Positions 12,555-25,500 of a stretch of DNA of 64,000 nt are shown here, piece by piece. The notes below the pieces were generated by a model. That model ran no database searches. It saw nothing but the letters and a program-made list of their open reading frames with translations, and had not been told where the DNA came from. The translations under genes and the position numbers were made by a program. The stretch is from Pristionchus mayeri (taxonomy: Eukaryota; Nematoda; Chromadorea; Rhabditida; Neodiplogasteridae): the NCBI GenBank assembly GCA_036245805.1, contig BTRK01000005.1, positions 4,340,001-4,404,000 on the forward strand, in the 5' to 3' direction. Numbering within the stretch: position 1 is the first letter of the stretch; every line of letters begins with the position of its first letter.

Positions 12555-15500
12555 TTATGAGGGCGCTGATTCGATCCCCTCCAATCCTTTTGCATTATTC
12601 CCGCGAAGATCATTCACGATGTCGTTCGTTTCTCGACCTAAAATATGTGCCTGTTAATTTGCATGTAGAAAAACGAAAAGAAGTTACACATTAACGGCAC
12701 AACTTTAATTTGTAATATCGAAAATGGTCATTACCTGAGGTTTCGGGGAGATACACGTAGAGGATGCCGATGCAGACTGCGCAAGGGATGACGAAAACAG
12801 GAATGAAGCAGAGACCTCAATTTTCAATCAATGCAATGTTCAAAACATAATCCTCATGTCGTGAGATGCTGAGGGGGGAGATAATGTACTGCATTACCTC
12901 CCATCCATTCGAACAGCGGAAGCGTGGCAAAATTTGTCGCAACTACTAGCACAGAGCGAGCGAGGAAACAGAGGGAGAGCATCGTCGAGCGGTGAGAGAG
13001 TGGGACCAGCTCGGGGAAGATGCACCAGGCCACCGGGCCGATGCCAACGCTGAAGATCCTCGGTTTCTGATCCACTTCGATTCCAATCTCATCATATACT
13101 ATCCAACTCACTATCCTGGTCTTTGTTTTTTGTCCACAAATGCATTCATATCGTTGACATTACATGACACTAGCAGATATAGTACCCACATGCATATCAG
13201 TTAATTTGTACAGGCATATCTCCAGGCTTGAATTATTACCCATTTGTGATCATGACAGCGAACACGGCTGCTGTTGCGATGTCGGGGCTGTGGAAGTGAG
13301 CGGCCAGCGAGAAGACGAGAAGAGCGAGAGTGGAGAGGGTCTGAGTGAGCAATCGTCTGACTCTCTTCAGTTTGCACGCTCTCTCGTCTCTCTGACCGGC
13401 GAGAGAGCGTGCGAACTGAAGATAGTCAGACCATTGCTCCAAATATGATACTATGATCGTTCTGAACTTCTTTCGAATCTGAATTTGTGCAATGCTTAAC
13501 AAGAACAGCAATAGAGCCAGACAGTTAGAACATGATTACAACAACTCTAATCGTTTTATCCGATTAGTAGAATGAATAATGGATACTACGTTTCGCAAAT
13601 CAATAAATATGACAAGTCATGACTATTTATCTCTACATACTATGTTCGTTACTCGAAATAAATAATATGAATCAATGAGTTTTTTATGAGTTTTTGTAAG
13701 GGTCAATGACATACCGAGCACGACAGTAGCATCATGCGTCGCGATAGACGATCTATTAATGAAGTGGAGACGAGGCAAGAAATCGCCAGCACCACCATGA
13801 GCAGTGTGGACTGGAGTTGAGCGCGAGACCTGCGAATTGACTACCGATTATTGGATGTGTAAAACTCTACACACTGTGTGACATCATTAGATATCAAGCC
13901 ATAATATCAGTTTCCAATATCCGGACGTAATATCGATACATGATTCGAGAGCTGGAACAAGGGAGATTGCACTACTTGCCTCTCGATGCCTATTGACGTG
14001 AAGAAGTAAGTTGAATTCTGGATGATGGGGTAGAATGGCAGAATGAGAATGAGGGCTCCTATGGAGAGGAGGTAGGCGCGACGGAGATGTGGTGTTGTGA
14101 GAAGCGACTTGACTGATCCTGTATTTACGGTTGGCTTCCGATTGTCTCTACATTATTTTCTCAGCGATCTGACAGGAGAATTTCCCATGAAGTCAATCCT
14201 ACCTGTATTAGTGCCCTCATCATCTTCAATCGTAGTCTTTCCTTCGAAAGTGTCTTTGTTGTCAATTTGCTTCCCTTGGAAGAACGAGAGGGATCGAAGA
14301 GCTCCCTAAAATTCCTTAATTCCGTACATCCAATCCGTTATAGGGAGCACAACGTGATGGTAGCTTCGCGGGAAATGGCATACACATTATACGTGATCTC
14401 TCACTGGTCAGGCAAGGGAGATTACTTAGAATGAACAATCATTTCCCGCAATGCCAACCCTAGTGCAAAGGTAAATTTTAATTGGGTGCTTACAATCTTA
14501 AAAAAAAACCTCTTTATCGTCCTTCGTGAGCAGGTACTTGGGCGTCTCTGGTAGGAAGAAGAGGAAAGCGACGGAAAGGATTCCAACAGGTATCGGAATG
14601 GAGATGAGAATAGGCAGGGATTGATCGAGCAGACAGCCCAGTTGCATGCCCAGCATGCACATGATGACGAAACCAGTAGAGAAGAGGGAGGAGAGCGTGC
14701 CTCGGAGATGGGTTGGAGAGGACTCCTGACGTAGGAAGTTATGGTAGTCAAGTAAGGTGTTTCGAGTTAAGGTAAGACTATGTTAGCTTAATGTATTAGG
14801 TAAAGGCTAAGGTAAGTTCACCTGCAGGTACATCATGAGAGCCGCTTCGGATAGAGGCGAGAAGAGCGCCATGACAGCCCTTCCAGCTATCAACACCTCT
14901 GGAGAGGATATTACAGTCACAGATAGCAATTGAAGAGCTGACGAAGCTGTCATTCCGACAGTGGCAGCGATGTAGGCAACTGCAAAATTTGACATAATTG
15001 TTTATCAGGCTAATTGTAAGTAATTGTAAGTTTAAGTGCCTATACTATTCATATTCAGAATCCTATTCACCCTAAAAAAATCCTATTCAGTACCTATTCG
15101 AGAATGCTATTTGCGAGGTAAATATAAGATATATGTTAAGTACTGCATCAAATGGCTGGATGAAGAAGCACCAAGGTAAAATTGGATCAGGTTGCACGAA
15201 TTTTCTCATATGCATAACAGAGTAATATTTGAAAGTCGTGTTGTAGATAGATATATAGAGTGAGATAGAATGCACTCACACTTCCTGCCCCATCGATCGG
15301 CTATTATCGCAACAGGAAGAGCGCCCAGTGCCTGCCCCGCGTACCAGACGTTGTTCAAACCTGTAGATTGCAAGCGGTGGATAAATAGTTAAATCGTTAT
15401 TCAAAATTCACGGTATTATGAGAAGTGCTAGATCCAATGAAGATCAATGTTGAAAACCAAATTATAGTTGTTTATTCGCATTCTCACATGATTTGATCAG

Positions 15501-15804
15501 GGCTAGATCGGTCTGTTCGAGTGCCGAATCTCTCTCGACGTACGATTCATTAAGGAAGGAATCCAGTAGATGGACTGCAGTGTTGAGGGAAGTGATGGTG
15601 AAGGCGGGCGGGCTGAATCAATAATATTGCTATGCTTCGATGGGGGGGGGGGGGGCGTTTCTTCACTTGAACGCTAAATATTCCAATACACTGTTCTCAA
15701 GAGCGAGCAATTCCGGAGTAAACATATCCTTACAAGTGAGTTATTGCTGCGAGCAGACATCCAATGGAGAAAATCCGAGCGAAGAGCCAGTGAGAGGCGC
15801 GCAT
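12555..15804 (-). CDS. MFS sugar-type transporter 2 (SLC2/Sugar_tr-like)
   Basis: Paralogue of the transporter at 3851-8836 with the same signatures: start MRASHWLFARIFSIG, IADRWGRK after TM2, ESSPTHLRGTLSS, LPETPKYLL, SRAQLQSTLL, GIGPVAWCIFPELVP, LPETSGRETNDIV near the C-terminus; stop TAA at 12555-12557. It keeps the canonical PETSGRE. The exon map is the same except at the N-terminus, where intron 1 of transporter 1 is absent and a different intron begins about ten codons later (after ITH.F), and in the loop region, where an extra intron splits the exon near 14110-14190. The intron at 13979 uses a GC donor (AG|GCAAGT). A hairpin MITE (13347-13439) sits just upstream of the acceptor of the TM9 exon, and a long G run near 15641-15656 lies in the first intron. 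No frameshift was seen. Substrate unknown. Confidence 0.85.
13347..13439. mobile_element. hairpin MITE just upstream of a splice acceptor in transporter 2
   Basis: Inverted ends GAGCAATCGTCTGAC / GTCAGACCATTGCTC flank a long stem TTGCACGCTCTCTC / GAGAGAGCGTGCGAA. The element ends a few bases before the acceptor of the exon that begins TLSTLALLVFSL. It remains open in the coding frame, so a read-through product is conceivable but unlikely. Confidence 0.65.
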
Positions 15805-17826
15805 TTTACCTAGAGCATGTTCATTGGCACCATCCCGAGGTTTGAAGCGACCACTAAGCAACGTAAAGGACGGCGGAAAGTGATGACGGAAATTATGATC
15901 GAAATTATGATGTGACGGCGACAAGTCAAAGATAGTTGATCCTCCGGATTCCCTAACACATCATTCTCCGAAGCAAGTCGAAGGTAATGGAACACGTCAG
16001 GAATGTAGCGAATAACAGAATAGGTGTTTGTACCATTGTTTGAGTGTAGTCGTTTTACAACTTTCACTGTTCACACCTTTTCTGGTATGTTGAATGCCGG
16101 TAACTTGCAAATAACACAATTATGTGAAACCAATCCATGAACAGCAGAAATGCGGAGAGCAATGGAGAAGTGACGAGAAAGAAAAAAATGGAGAAGTGAC
16201 TAGAACGAAATGGTGGGCGAGACGAACGTACATCTAAATGTGACATTTACCGAAATGTATTTATCATTTCATTCTCGTCTCGTAGATGATTCAGTGGCGG
16301 TGATGCAAAAATTGCAATTCGGTCTAACTTCTGCGCATTCTGAGTGCATCAGCACGTAATTTTATCTGGTGGAATGATAAAAAAATCGAGAAATGATACC
16401 ACGGTCTCCTAATTCCCATACTCTCTCCTGTCGACCGGTCGAGAGAGTATGGGACATGAAGACGCGAATTATTATACAGTTCAAACTCTAAAGGACTGAA
16501 TGCTCAATTTTCACTAATAATTCTGAACCCGTTTCTCTATATCCCACGCAGTAAGTTGTAAACGTTTCCCTGATACACAAGTAGCGAAACAAAGAACGAA
16601 TTATCACAGGAAATTGCACTGTGGCCAGCATTATAGACAAATCAGTTGCTCAGAAAAGATGAGATATGCGGAATATATACTATTGGTGTTATCTCTCTCT
16701 ATTCCCCTTTCTTTCTCGCTCTCAAACACGCACACACTCTCTCTACCTCTATTGTTATTTTCAGTATATTCAGCTTCTTTTCCAAATATTTGTCTATTTG
16801 ACGTTTTCTATGCACCTCAATTTCGAGAGTGTGATAATGAGGAATTAGTGTTAACATATGTGACAGCAATCGCTTCTTCTTCAAACAGAACGCATTCGAG
16901 GGGGCGGACAAAAAGCAAACGGTCCAAAGTAAACAAATCACAGCTCCTTAGGAAGTCGACGTGTATGTTGTTGCATTGTTACATCATACTCTCCACTATA
17001 TCAACATGTTTGAATCATTTATGCAGGTAATTTTGAACTTCTCTCCCAACCACTGTAGGGATCATGACATAAAACTGGAAATTGCGGGAAATCATCATCA
17101 GATAGCAGCAAAGTATCGATCGATACTACAGTACCCCCGTTAATGACGTGTCCCAGTTCCATAGGTCAGATTCAGTTCCTTAGGCCACATATTTGACACA
17201 ACGAAATATGTTTTATGTGATACTCAAGGAACTGAACAGCATCTAGTTTTGGACCATGATCGATGGTGGTGAGTGAAACTCAAAAATCGGGGATCAGCTC
17301 AAACTGAATTAACAGCTACAACTTCCTAATTCCTAAGTCGACTTTTACAGATGGTGTTTGTTGTGCGTTTTTTTCGTTTTGTTTTGTTTCCCACCCCTCC
17401 CCCAAAATTTCGAGAATATGATAATTATTGGTGTGTGCTCAAGAGATATCTTATGTTATTTTTTTAACAAAACTGAACAGTTTCGTGGGTATAATAATTA
17501 GTATTTGGTGTTTACGGATGGGTTAACGAGCACATTTCCTGCTTTTTCTCAAAACTGAACAATTTCGTGGGGGTGTGATTGAGTATTCGGTGTTTACCGA
17601 ATGTATTTCCAGCTTATTCTCAAAACTGGACAACTTTGTGAGTATGATAATGAGTAATTGGTATGGAAGGGTTAACGAACATATTTTCATCATCTTTTCC
17701 AAATCGTTAAAATTAAAAGATATTGAGCGGAGCGGGTATTAAAACGGGAACTAGGTCGGATGAGAACCCATTATTAGTACCAAAAAAGCGCCCTTCTCCA
17801 GTATTTTCACAATAGGTCACGCTACT
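15805..17826. other. intergenic region with repeats
   Basis: Upstream of transporter 2. It contains a hairpin of the CACACTCTCT family (about 16384-16470), a CT-rich simple tract (16690-16745), a degraded piece of the 5315-6110 foldback family (17130-17220), and a partial MITE (17754-17825) directly next to the TTAA element. An open frame at 16614-17030 has no recognisable motif and overlaps the CT tract; I do not call it. Confidence 0.45.
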
Positions 17827-17830
17827 TTAA

Positions 17831-19006
17831 GAGACATTCCACGAGAAAACGTACCTTTTGGGAGGGGTCGACGGATGGCTTTTTTGCAACCCCCTCAATA
17901 TTTTGCTGGTGAAGTTCTCATACCGAGTGCTGATATTTGGCCCAATATGAACGACTCTGGTGCACTCTCCGAAAAATGCCAGCCTAGGCCCAAAAAAAAT
18001 CGAAATTTTCAAATTTAGATTTTTTTATGTTTTCGAAAATTTTGATCCACCTCGAGTACAATGAAAAAATATTTTTCGCCAGATGGCTTCCAAACCAATC
18101 GGAAATCATTATATGGGTTGGATATAGTAATTCTGAGCGAAATATGATTTAGTTGAATTTCAAATAGCAATCTGAGAGTGTCTCAAAATCGCAAAATTTC
18201 GAAAATTTTGAAAAAAATCGCATTTTCTCGAGTTTTCAAATCATTAGCATGTACGATTGAGCGGAATATGCATAAAAAATATGTGAATATACAATAATTT
18301 ACAATAATTAAAACGTAAAATTAGGCAGTTCCGATGATTGCAGACCTAATTATGACGCAAAAATCTCGATATTTGTGAAATGAGAGAAATTTGTAAATTT
18401 CAAAAATTCAAATTTCAAAACTAAGGCTTCAAAGTGCCTGATCATGATCTCAAATTGTTTTATTCGATATAAAAATAAGTGTCGATGCTCAAAAGAGCCC
18501 ATCTGGCTTGATTTGGAGAAAGTGTGATGGCTTTGCTCTGATAGGTTGCTCAAGAGTCGTAATGTTCTGGAAACCATAACTTCCGAGCACACAGATGAAT
18601 TTTCTTGAAATTTGGAAATTATACGCAGTTTTTCATGGGGAATTCGAAAATGAAGTTATTCTTGGCAGATTGCGTTAAACAATTTTCAGGGCGGCCAAAA
18701 AACGAAGAAAATCGCACTTTTTGATCCTTTATCGATGTTATACAGCTTTCAAACTATGTTTTTTGTCATTTTCATCAAAAAATACACCAGAAAAACGTAT
18801 AATATCCTACGTTTAGGAAATTTGAAAAAAAAAAAATTTGAAAAGATTTTTTTTGGGCCTAGGCTGGCATTTTTCGGAGAGTGCACCAGAGTCGTTCATA
18901 TTGGGCCAAATATCAGCACTCGGTATGAGAACTTCACCAGTAAAATATTGAGGGGGGTTGCAAAAAAGCCATCCGAAGGTTGGTGCATTTTCTCGTGGAA
19001 TGTCTC
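17831..19006. mobile_element. palindromic element flanked by TTAA (copy 1)
   Basis: The termini GAGACATTCCACGAGAAAA and their inverse are flanked by TTAA at 17827-17830 and 19007-19010. Inverted repeats of about 190 bp are nearly identical; the interior of about 800 bp is AT-rich and non-coding. TTAA duplication is the hallmark of piggyBac-type insertion, but no transposase is present. The element at 34421-35748 has closely similar ends. Confidence 0.85.
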
Positions 19007-19252
19007 TTAAAAACATCATCTGCGAAGCTAATACGTAAGGTATTATTATTGTTTCTCATCTTGCTTGTTCTTGCCTGACCTACTGCCTTGACACGTTGGG
19101 AAATACATCGAGAGGGAAAGAGGGGGAATTTAAGAATCACAATGCAGCAATAGCAAACATAATATATAAGGTTGGTCATCACTTTCAGAATGTTTTTGTC
19201 GAAAATAAAAATTGCAGTGAACTTGATATGTGCCTTGCTCAATGCCGGCCCA

Positions 19253-20812
19253 TCACGGTTGCATCATGACAGAACTGAATGGACTATAAATTATATTGTA
19301 ATAAAGTACAAGAACTCCACCTCTAGCTAGTTCCAGTACAAACTTTCTGTATGGCGGCAGATAATATAGATTAATGAGTGGTGAGGCAAGAGCGAATAGG
19401 CTAACAATCTGAAATAAAACATACAATTACGCAACTTTTTCTTTATTTTATGCGCTATCGTATAGGCCAATGCAAACAATAATAAGTCCATTCTTGCGAA
19501 GACGCCATTATTTTCTCCCATGCCCAGCTTACCACCATCTCCGAGCGCTGACTCAGCTCCGAGTGGCTAATTTCCATGAGCTCAAGTAGCCAAATTGTTG
19601 CCCCCACTGTGAGTCCCGAAGGAAGAAGCATCTGATACGTTAGTGCCTGAATTTAATATATAATTATAATACAAATATGTTAATGAAAGAAATCTGAGCT
19701 ATTCGATTATGCTGACTTCGAACGGTGGGGTCTTGCTGAAAAAAATATGTGTTCTTACGGTTATGAATGTAATGTAACAACAACAAGCAAATGTTAAACA
19801 GATTTGGTAAAGAATTACCACTTTGGAAATATGGAAAATCAGGCGTCGTCTAATGAAGAATATTAATGTCATGACCAGTGGCGCACTAAGCACAAAGTAA
19901 GTGAGTGGAGTGACGGCGTAAAGGTCGCGGAGACGAGGTAGCCCTGTTTTTTTTTAGTTTACGGACAGCGACAAAAATATAACTAAGACCAACATGTGGT
20001 TACATATCCATCAATTCCAAGCTGTTTCGCTATTTCCAGTGGTGGATCTTCTCCAGTCAAGTAAAAACTGTACTGAAATAATTATTTCATGAAGCTTATA
20101 AAAAAAGGTTACAAATTATTTACAACAATTTTTGTTGTTTTAAAAAATATATATTATTTGCTCACAACGGATGCAATACTCGGAGCGAACGATATGAGGC
20201 AGACCGCCCAAATCTTCGATTTTGATTGCAACAACCGCGGTTGTATCGTACTCCCGATTATCATTAATCGATAGCAAAATGAGAGAAATATAACAACGAT
20301 CGATTGAGTTGCTAGTGTGAGATGTACGCCTGAAATATCATGTCAAGCACGAACACAAGATGACCGCCATTCGAATTAACAAGGTTTCAAAGTGCTGTGC
20401 TCCCTCTCTAGTGGCATCTAAATAAAATATGATGACCAGTTTTAAACTCACAATGACTGAGGTGGCAGAAGGAGTGACCAATGAGCCCACAAGGCCCAAG
20501 ACAAACAAATAAAATTTGGTTGTTGTGTGAATTTACAATTCTGAAATTTGAAAGGACTTTTAGCGATACTAATTACCTAATTGTACCCGATACACTCGCA
20601 AATGCTGAAATAATATCCACAATCGCATTATTTAGCAGAAATATCGAGTAAGCAAGCATAAATTTCGGAGTTCTTTAAAAAAAAGAATATTGTTAAACTG
20701 ATTTAGAATACCTGAACACAATTGCGTACACAAGGATGAGATTGAACAAGATTGCAGAACCATCCAATAGGTAGAGGATGGACATTTGGCAAATGTCGAC
20801 TCTATTGCGCAT
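19253..20812 (-). CDS. 7TM chemoreceptor 2 (srd-like), one splice donor mutated
   Basis: Inverted paralogue of the receptor at 10199-12185. Matching segments: start MRNRVDICQMSILYLLDG, TPKFMLAYSIFLLNNAIVDI, CLGPCGLIGHSFCHLSHC, ATQSIVVIFLSFCYRLMI, FYLTGEDPPLEIAKQLG, YFVLSAPLVMTLIFFIRR, MLLPSGLTVGATIWLLELME, LFALASPLINLYYLPPYRKF. Stop TGA is at 19253-19255. All junctions follow GT-AG except the donor after the small exon encoding QDPTVRSQHNRIAQ: the plus-gene donor GT is here AT (19692-19693). Reading on gives an early stop, so the gene may be a young pseudogene, may skip this exon, or the base may be wrong in the assembly. Function as for the paralogue: chemosensory GPCR, ligand unknown. Confidence 0.75.
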
Positions 20813-22338
20813 GATATCGCTGGAAGAAACGTGCAGACTTATGATCTCTACCCTTTAAAATGCCACTTTATACCGAGAAGTTACACGTGAATAACTTCCC
20901 ACGAGGCTGTAAATATCAAACAATTAGGGAAGTTTATTTCATTTGCGGTAACGAGTGTAATCTCTGATGAAATATTCAAAATAACTGTGGAAAGATCTAG
21001 TTCTTTATTTTCTGATGGACCTTTCTCCATCAGAAATTCGTAAATGGATGAACTAATTCCGTGATAAAGAACTTGCTATTTCACCACAAAAATAACTAGT
21101 GGAAATGAAGAAAGAGCGAATTAGTACATATTATTGGGATCTACTTCCCACAAAGATATGTTATGGAAAATATCAATGGAGTGGATTTGCGAAATGGATA
21201 ACATGGCAGTAAATTGTAGGATATGAAGAGTGTAAATATCGTTTTAAAAGGAACTGAGTGCGTGCAAAATAACACGATCGATAGTTTATGCGAATGCTCT
21301 TAATATGGACTGTACACATGCAAATAAGATTTAAGAGGGAACTACTGATTTATGACTTATTTGTCAAACAAGAAAGCAAACGAGGAATGCCATGTGCATT
21401 CAGCAAGTAATTCGAGTCGTCTTTTCGAACTCTATAAATTTAACTGAAAACAGCCTTGGTACGAAATAGCAGTAAAAATCAATAATGTATAACAATTTAT
21501 GAAAATATTGATAATCGTATCGATTAGTCATTAACACGGGCTTATTCTCCTGGAACTTTGGTGCAGATAATTTTCTTCTCGGGTCAGCAGACCTCCTGTG
21601 TTTATGAACAGCCGGATACATTTTTTTACCCCTGCATCTGTGAGCGGTTTCTGACAGTTTTCCTGTAGGCCGAACATCATGCCTCCAAAAATGGCAAATT
21701 TCGGAAGCCGTTGACTTTAACGGCGTCTCACATTGTCGAGGATGTATATATGCAACAAACATTTATGTTTTATGTTGATGAACCATATGAACTGTCAGAA
21801 ACCGCTCACAGATGTAGGGTAAAAAAATGTACCCGGCTGTTCATGAATCTATTCAATTCTTACGCGTCAAGCGTGTTATGAACTTTCGTAGACGGATCAT
21901 TTAAGCATTTCCCTTACACAGTCGCCATACTTTAGATTTTTTTCCCACACTATCTCGCCGATCGACCGGCCAAGAGACAGTGGAAGATGAGACGATAACC
22001 CGAATTTCGAGCTCTATAGCGCCCTCTTACCGACGAGAACCGCACGGAGACTTATTTGTTTTGCGAGCATTCCCTCAATGTCTTTTAACTGATAAAAGCA
22101 ACTGTATATTCTACTGTTCTTGATTTACAATATTATTATCCATTGTCAACAATTTTTCTTCAATCTTGTCATTACGCCAATCCAGTGCGTTCGTGCATTA
22201 CAATACGTATTCAATATTTCTGTGATGAATGAAAATTAACGATATGCATATTTGCAATTTATGACTTTGAGTGAAGTTCGCAATCGTTTGTCATCATGTC
22301 GGCCTCACCCCCTACTTATCGCCCTTACCGGCCTATAC
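20813..22338. other. intergenic region
   Basis: 5' flank of chemoreceptor 2 (minus) and upstream of GT92 gene A. It contains an inverted-repeat MITE at 21603-21846 and a hairpin near 21940-22005. I see no exon. Confidence 0.45.
21603..21846. mobile_element. small foldback MITE
   Basis: Arms of about 55 bp: TATGAACAGCCGGATACATT ... TGTGAGCGGTTTCTGACAGT on the left and the inverse at 21791-21846 on the right, with a loop of about 125 bp. An open frame across it is part of the repeat, not a gene. Confidence 0.65.
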
Positions 22339-22395
22339 TGATACCGCGCCAAGAATCATTCCGTTATCACTAGGGACGCTCACTCAACTTGTATC
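22339..22395 (+). promoter_or_regulatory. conserved block upstream of GT92 gene A
   Basis: About 57 bp (CTGATACCGCG ... TCCGTTATCACT ... CTCAACT) are conserved with 48756-48812 upstream of GT92 gene B. Small length changes break any common reading frame, so a promoter or 5' leader role is more likely than a coding exon. It lies 207 bp before the chosen ATG. Confidence 0.4.
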
Positions 22396-22545
22396 AACGC
22401 CATCGGGAGTGCTTAGAGTGTCATTCGTTTGCATGCTAGGAGCTTTCGCAGACGGATCGTTTCAGAATTTCATCAGCACACGAGCGATACTTTTTTAGAA
22501 GGAAGGAAAGGCCGGAAAGAGGGCCAGAAACCTGAAGAGCTGCTC

Positions 22546-25500
22546 ATGAGAGGGTTCGTTTTATTGAAAATATTTGACGTTTTATTGAAAATATTTGACA
22601 AAATATTTGACCTGAATACGGGAGTCATATTAGAGGTTATACTCCCAAAGCCTAACCTAGCTGTACTCCACTGCTCCCGCAGTTACGAATACGCACATTT
22701 ACCTTAACATTGGAACAAAACATTTACAACAATCTATTGAAATCCCCCTCAGATTCCTCGGACCACTGCTCCGCTCTCGATTCGGGCAGGCAGTCTTGAT
22801 GTGCGCTGCATTCGCCGCAGCTTACCTTATTGCCATCACCTGCTTTAACAACGCGGTAACTTCCCCCTTTTACATCACTTGAGTGCTTCGACAAGAGTAG
22901 AATGTGCAGAAGGATTAATTGTTGAAGGTTATTTTTGAATTCTCAGGATTCCGAGGCTCAATGGCGGCGAGCGCATTTGTACAACGCCTACGCGGCTGAT
23001 GATCGACGAGTGATTATTTTGTGTATTATTTGTTGCAGTAGTAATTCACCATCGCTTTAATGAGAGTGAATGATTGACGAGGTCATGTGGAATTTCATGT
23101 CCTTTTGGATATGGAATGTAGGGGATTAAAACACACCATGTTTCGAAATCGTGATTTTCAGCCTCTCAGCGTTACTGAGCCGAAGAAGGAAGAGAATGTC
23201 GTGGACACTCGACCGTTCAGAGGAAAGGCTGCTAATGCGAAAAATGCATCCGAGCAGTTTGGCTTCAGAAGATTGATCCGAACGAATCGTCAAGATCGAC
23301 TCAAAATTTGGAAGACTACAACGAAAACGGTCAACGACTTATTATTATCATGACAATCAAGCTATTTTCAGGACAATCAAACAGCTCAAACAGCATCAGC
23401 AGATAATAATATCTACTTCCGAACCGCTTTTTTGATAAATTTACAAAATGGTGCGATTATGGGGCAGGTCGAATTGATCTTTGATCTATCTCAGGAGGAA
23501 TTGGACTTCGCATCACTTCACTACAAGAGTGTGGTAGCAAGCGGACGACGAAAGTGCGCGTTGGATTTGAGTAAGCAAAGCCGATCTTTGATCCAGTGGA
23601 TTTGTTAGTGTATTCAATAACAAATGAAGCAAGACAATGTGGATAGTAACAGTGTCCATCACTGAACTGCATTCATCGAGTTACAAATTCAGGGAATTCC
23701 GACTTCTACAAAAGACGGTCTTTTCGGTCTGTCCATGGGCGTTTGCTCCTAATTGCCTGCTGGTTGGTCACTTCCACACGGCTGAAATCACAAGGAATGC
23801 CCACCAGATGGTAATTTATCTTTGATTTTGACCTACCGTGACCTAACCTATCAATCACAATCAATGTTTCTTTGTAAGAGAAAAGAAAACATCAGTCTCA
23901 TCGACTCTGAAGTTTATGAGACCGATGTTGGTTGATAGCTAGCCCTTATCAGATTCTTACATCAGGTACCGCTGCCACCAATTCAGCCTCCATTTGCCGA
24001 GGTCTACGATGAGCGGAACGGTATGCGCTGTGTTAGTCGAAAAATTCAAAAAAAATATCAGTTTCAAATCTGTGATGGACGCATTTTTAATGATATCGCG
24101 TTTTTCACAAATATCACACCTCTCAGGGTGTGGCAGAGATATGCGCCTTTGTTGGTCATTGGCCTTTCTAAATACGTGGTATTCATCACTTTCCGACAAA
24201 TAATAATTTATCTACGCCCGAGGCGCGACGAAACAGTAAGGTACATGAGTCATCAAATAGCAAGGAAATGGGAATTGACTCTCAGTAATTATTCAGTGTG
24301 AAAGAGTATGGCGATTAAGGGGTGGTTCAGTAATCGGCGCTTGAATACTCGTATGTTGGGGGCGGTTCGAATTTCTTCAGGGAGTTGGGAATACCATCTG
24401 GATGTTCTACCAGGAAAGGAATGAAATCTAGAAGTGCTAGTGGTCAGTTCGATATTGATACCAAATGTTGATGTTCGATCTCGCTGGTCTCGTTGAGGTT
24501 TGTATACATAGAATGACGAACGGGGAATAATAGTGGATCCAGTCATAATCATATGAGTCATACAAATATCACCTATGACTCTCTTCTCAGTAAGCGGGCG
24601 CAGGCCAAGAAGTTTCAAACGATCAGGGTAGGAGGGTAGAGAAAGAGGATAGGAAGGAGAGGGGAAGCAACGATAAAAGACTTGACGGGTGAAAATATGT
24701 TGAACTTTCTCAAGAGTTTCAATGTCAGATAAGTAATGAGGATTCCAAAAAGGAGAAGCAAAGTCAAGGAGGGGAAGGACATACGCTTTGTAACTACGAA
24801 GAAGGATGGTGGGGCAGTTGAATGGGAGGGCTTTGAGAAGCAGGAATAACTTAGAGGTGGCTTTCTGAGCACGGTTTCTAATAGAGCAAGAATTCTTGAG
24901 GTCAGAGCGGACTTGAACACCTAGATCACGGACGTTATTCTCGAGGGGTAGCTGAATGGAATTAATATTGTAGCGAGGGGAGGATTGTTTGGAGCCTATA
25001 CGAAGATGAGAGCATTTAGAAGCAGACAGAGACAATTGGTTGAGTTGGGTCCATTCAAAGAGGCAATCAAGGGCAGATTGAAATTCAGAAGTAATAGCAG
25101 ATTTGGTCGACTTATTGTAGGAGATATACAATTTGACATCATCAGCATAACATTGGACGGATACGTTGTGAAACTTGGATAGGAGACGAGAAAGATCAGC
25201 TAGATAGATGGAGAAGAGAATAGGTCCTAGGACACTGCCTTGTGGTACTCCTGAGAGGATGGGGAAGGGGTCGCTAGTCACGGAGGGCAAACGAACGGAG
25301 AAAGTGCGGTTGGATAGAAAGGAGTCGATCCATGATAGTAGATTACCATGGATACCGTAGTGAGATAATCGAGCAATTAATTTAGGGTACGGAACAACAT
25401 CGAAAGCGCGAGTGAAATCAATGTACACTACATCAGTTGTAAGCTTTTTAGAGTGAGAAGTAGTCCAATCATTTTGACAAGTCAATAAATTTGTAATAAC

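Noticed and set aside
15641..15656. Long G runs here and near 1815-1830
   Set aside because: Simple homopolymers, possibly with length errors; no functional claim.
8594..16470. Repeated hairpins with constant stems considered as a CRISPR-like array or tRNA cluster
   Set aside because: Spacing is irregular, copies are kilobases apart inside introns of eukaryotic genes, and no tRNA T-loop or cloverleaf is formed.
16614..17030. 138-codon frame with a hydrophobic start
   Set aside because: Overlaps a CT-rich low-complexity tract; no homology that I recognise and no connecting exons.
21400..21762. 120-codon minus-strand frame
   Set aside because: Half of it lies in the inverted-repeat MITE 21603-21846; no motif.
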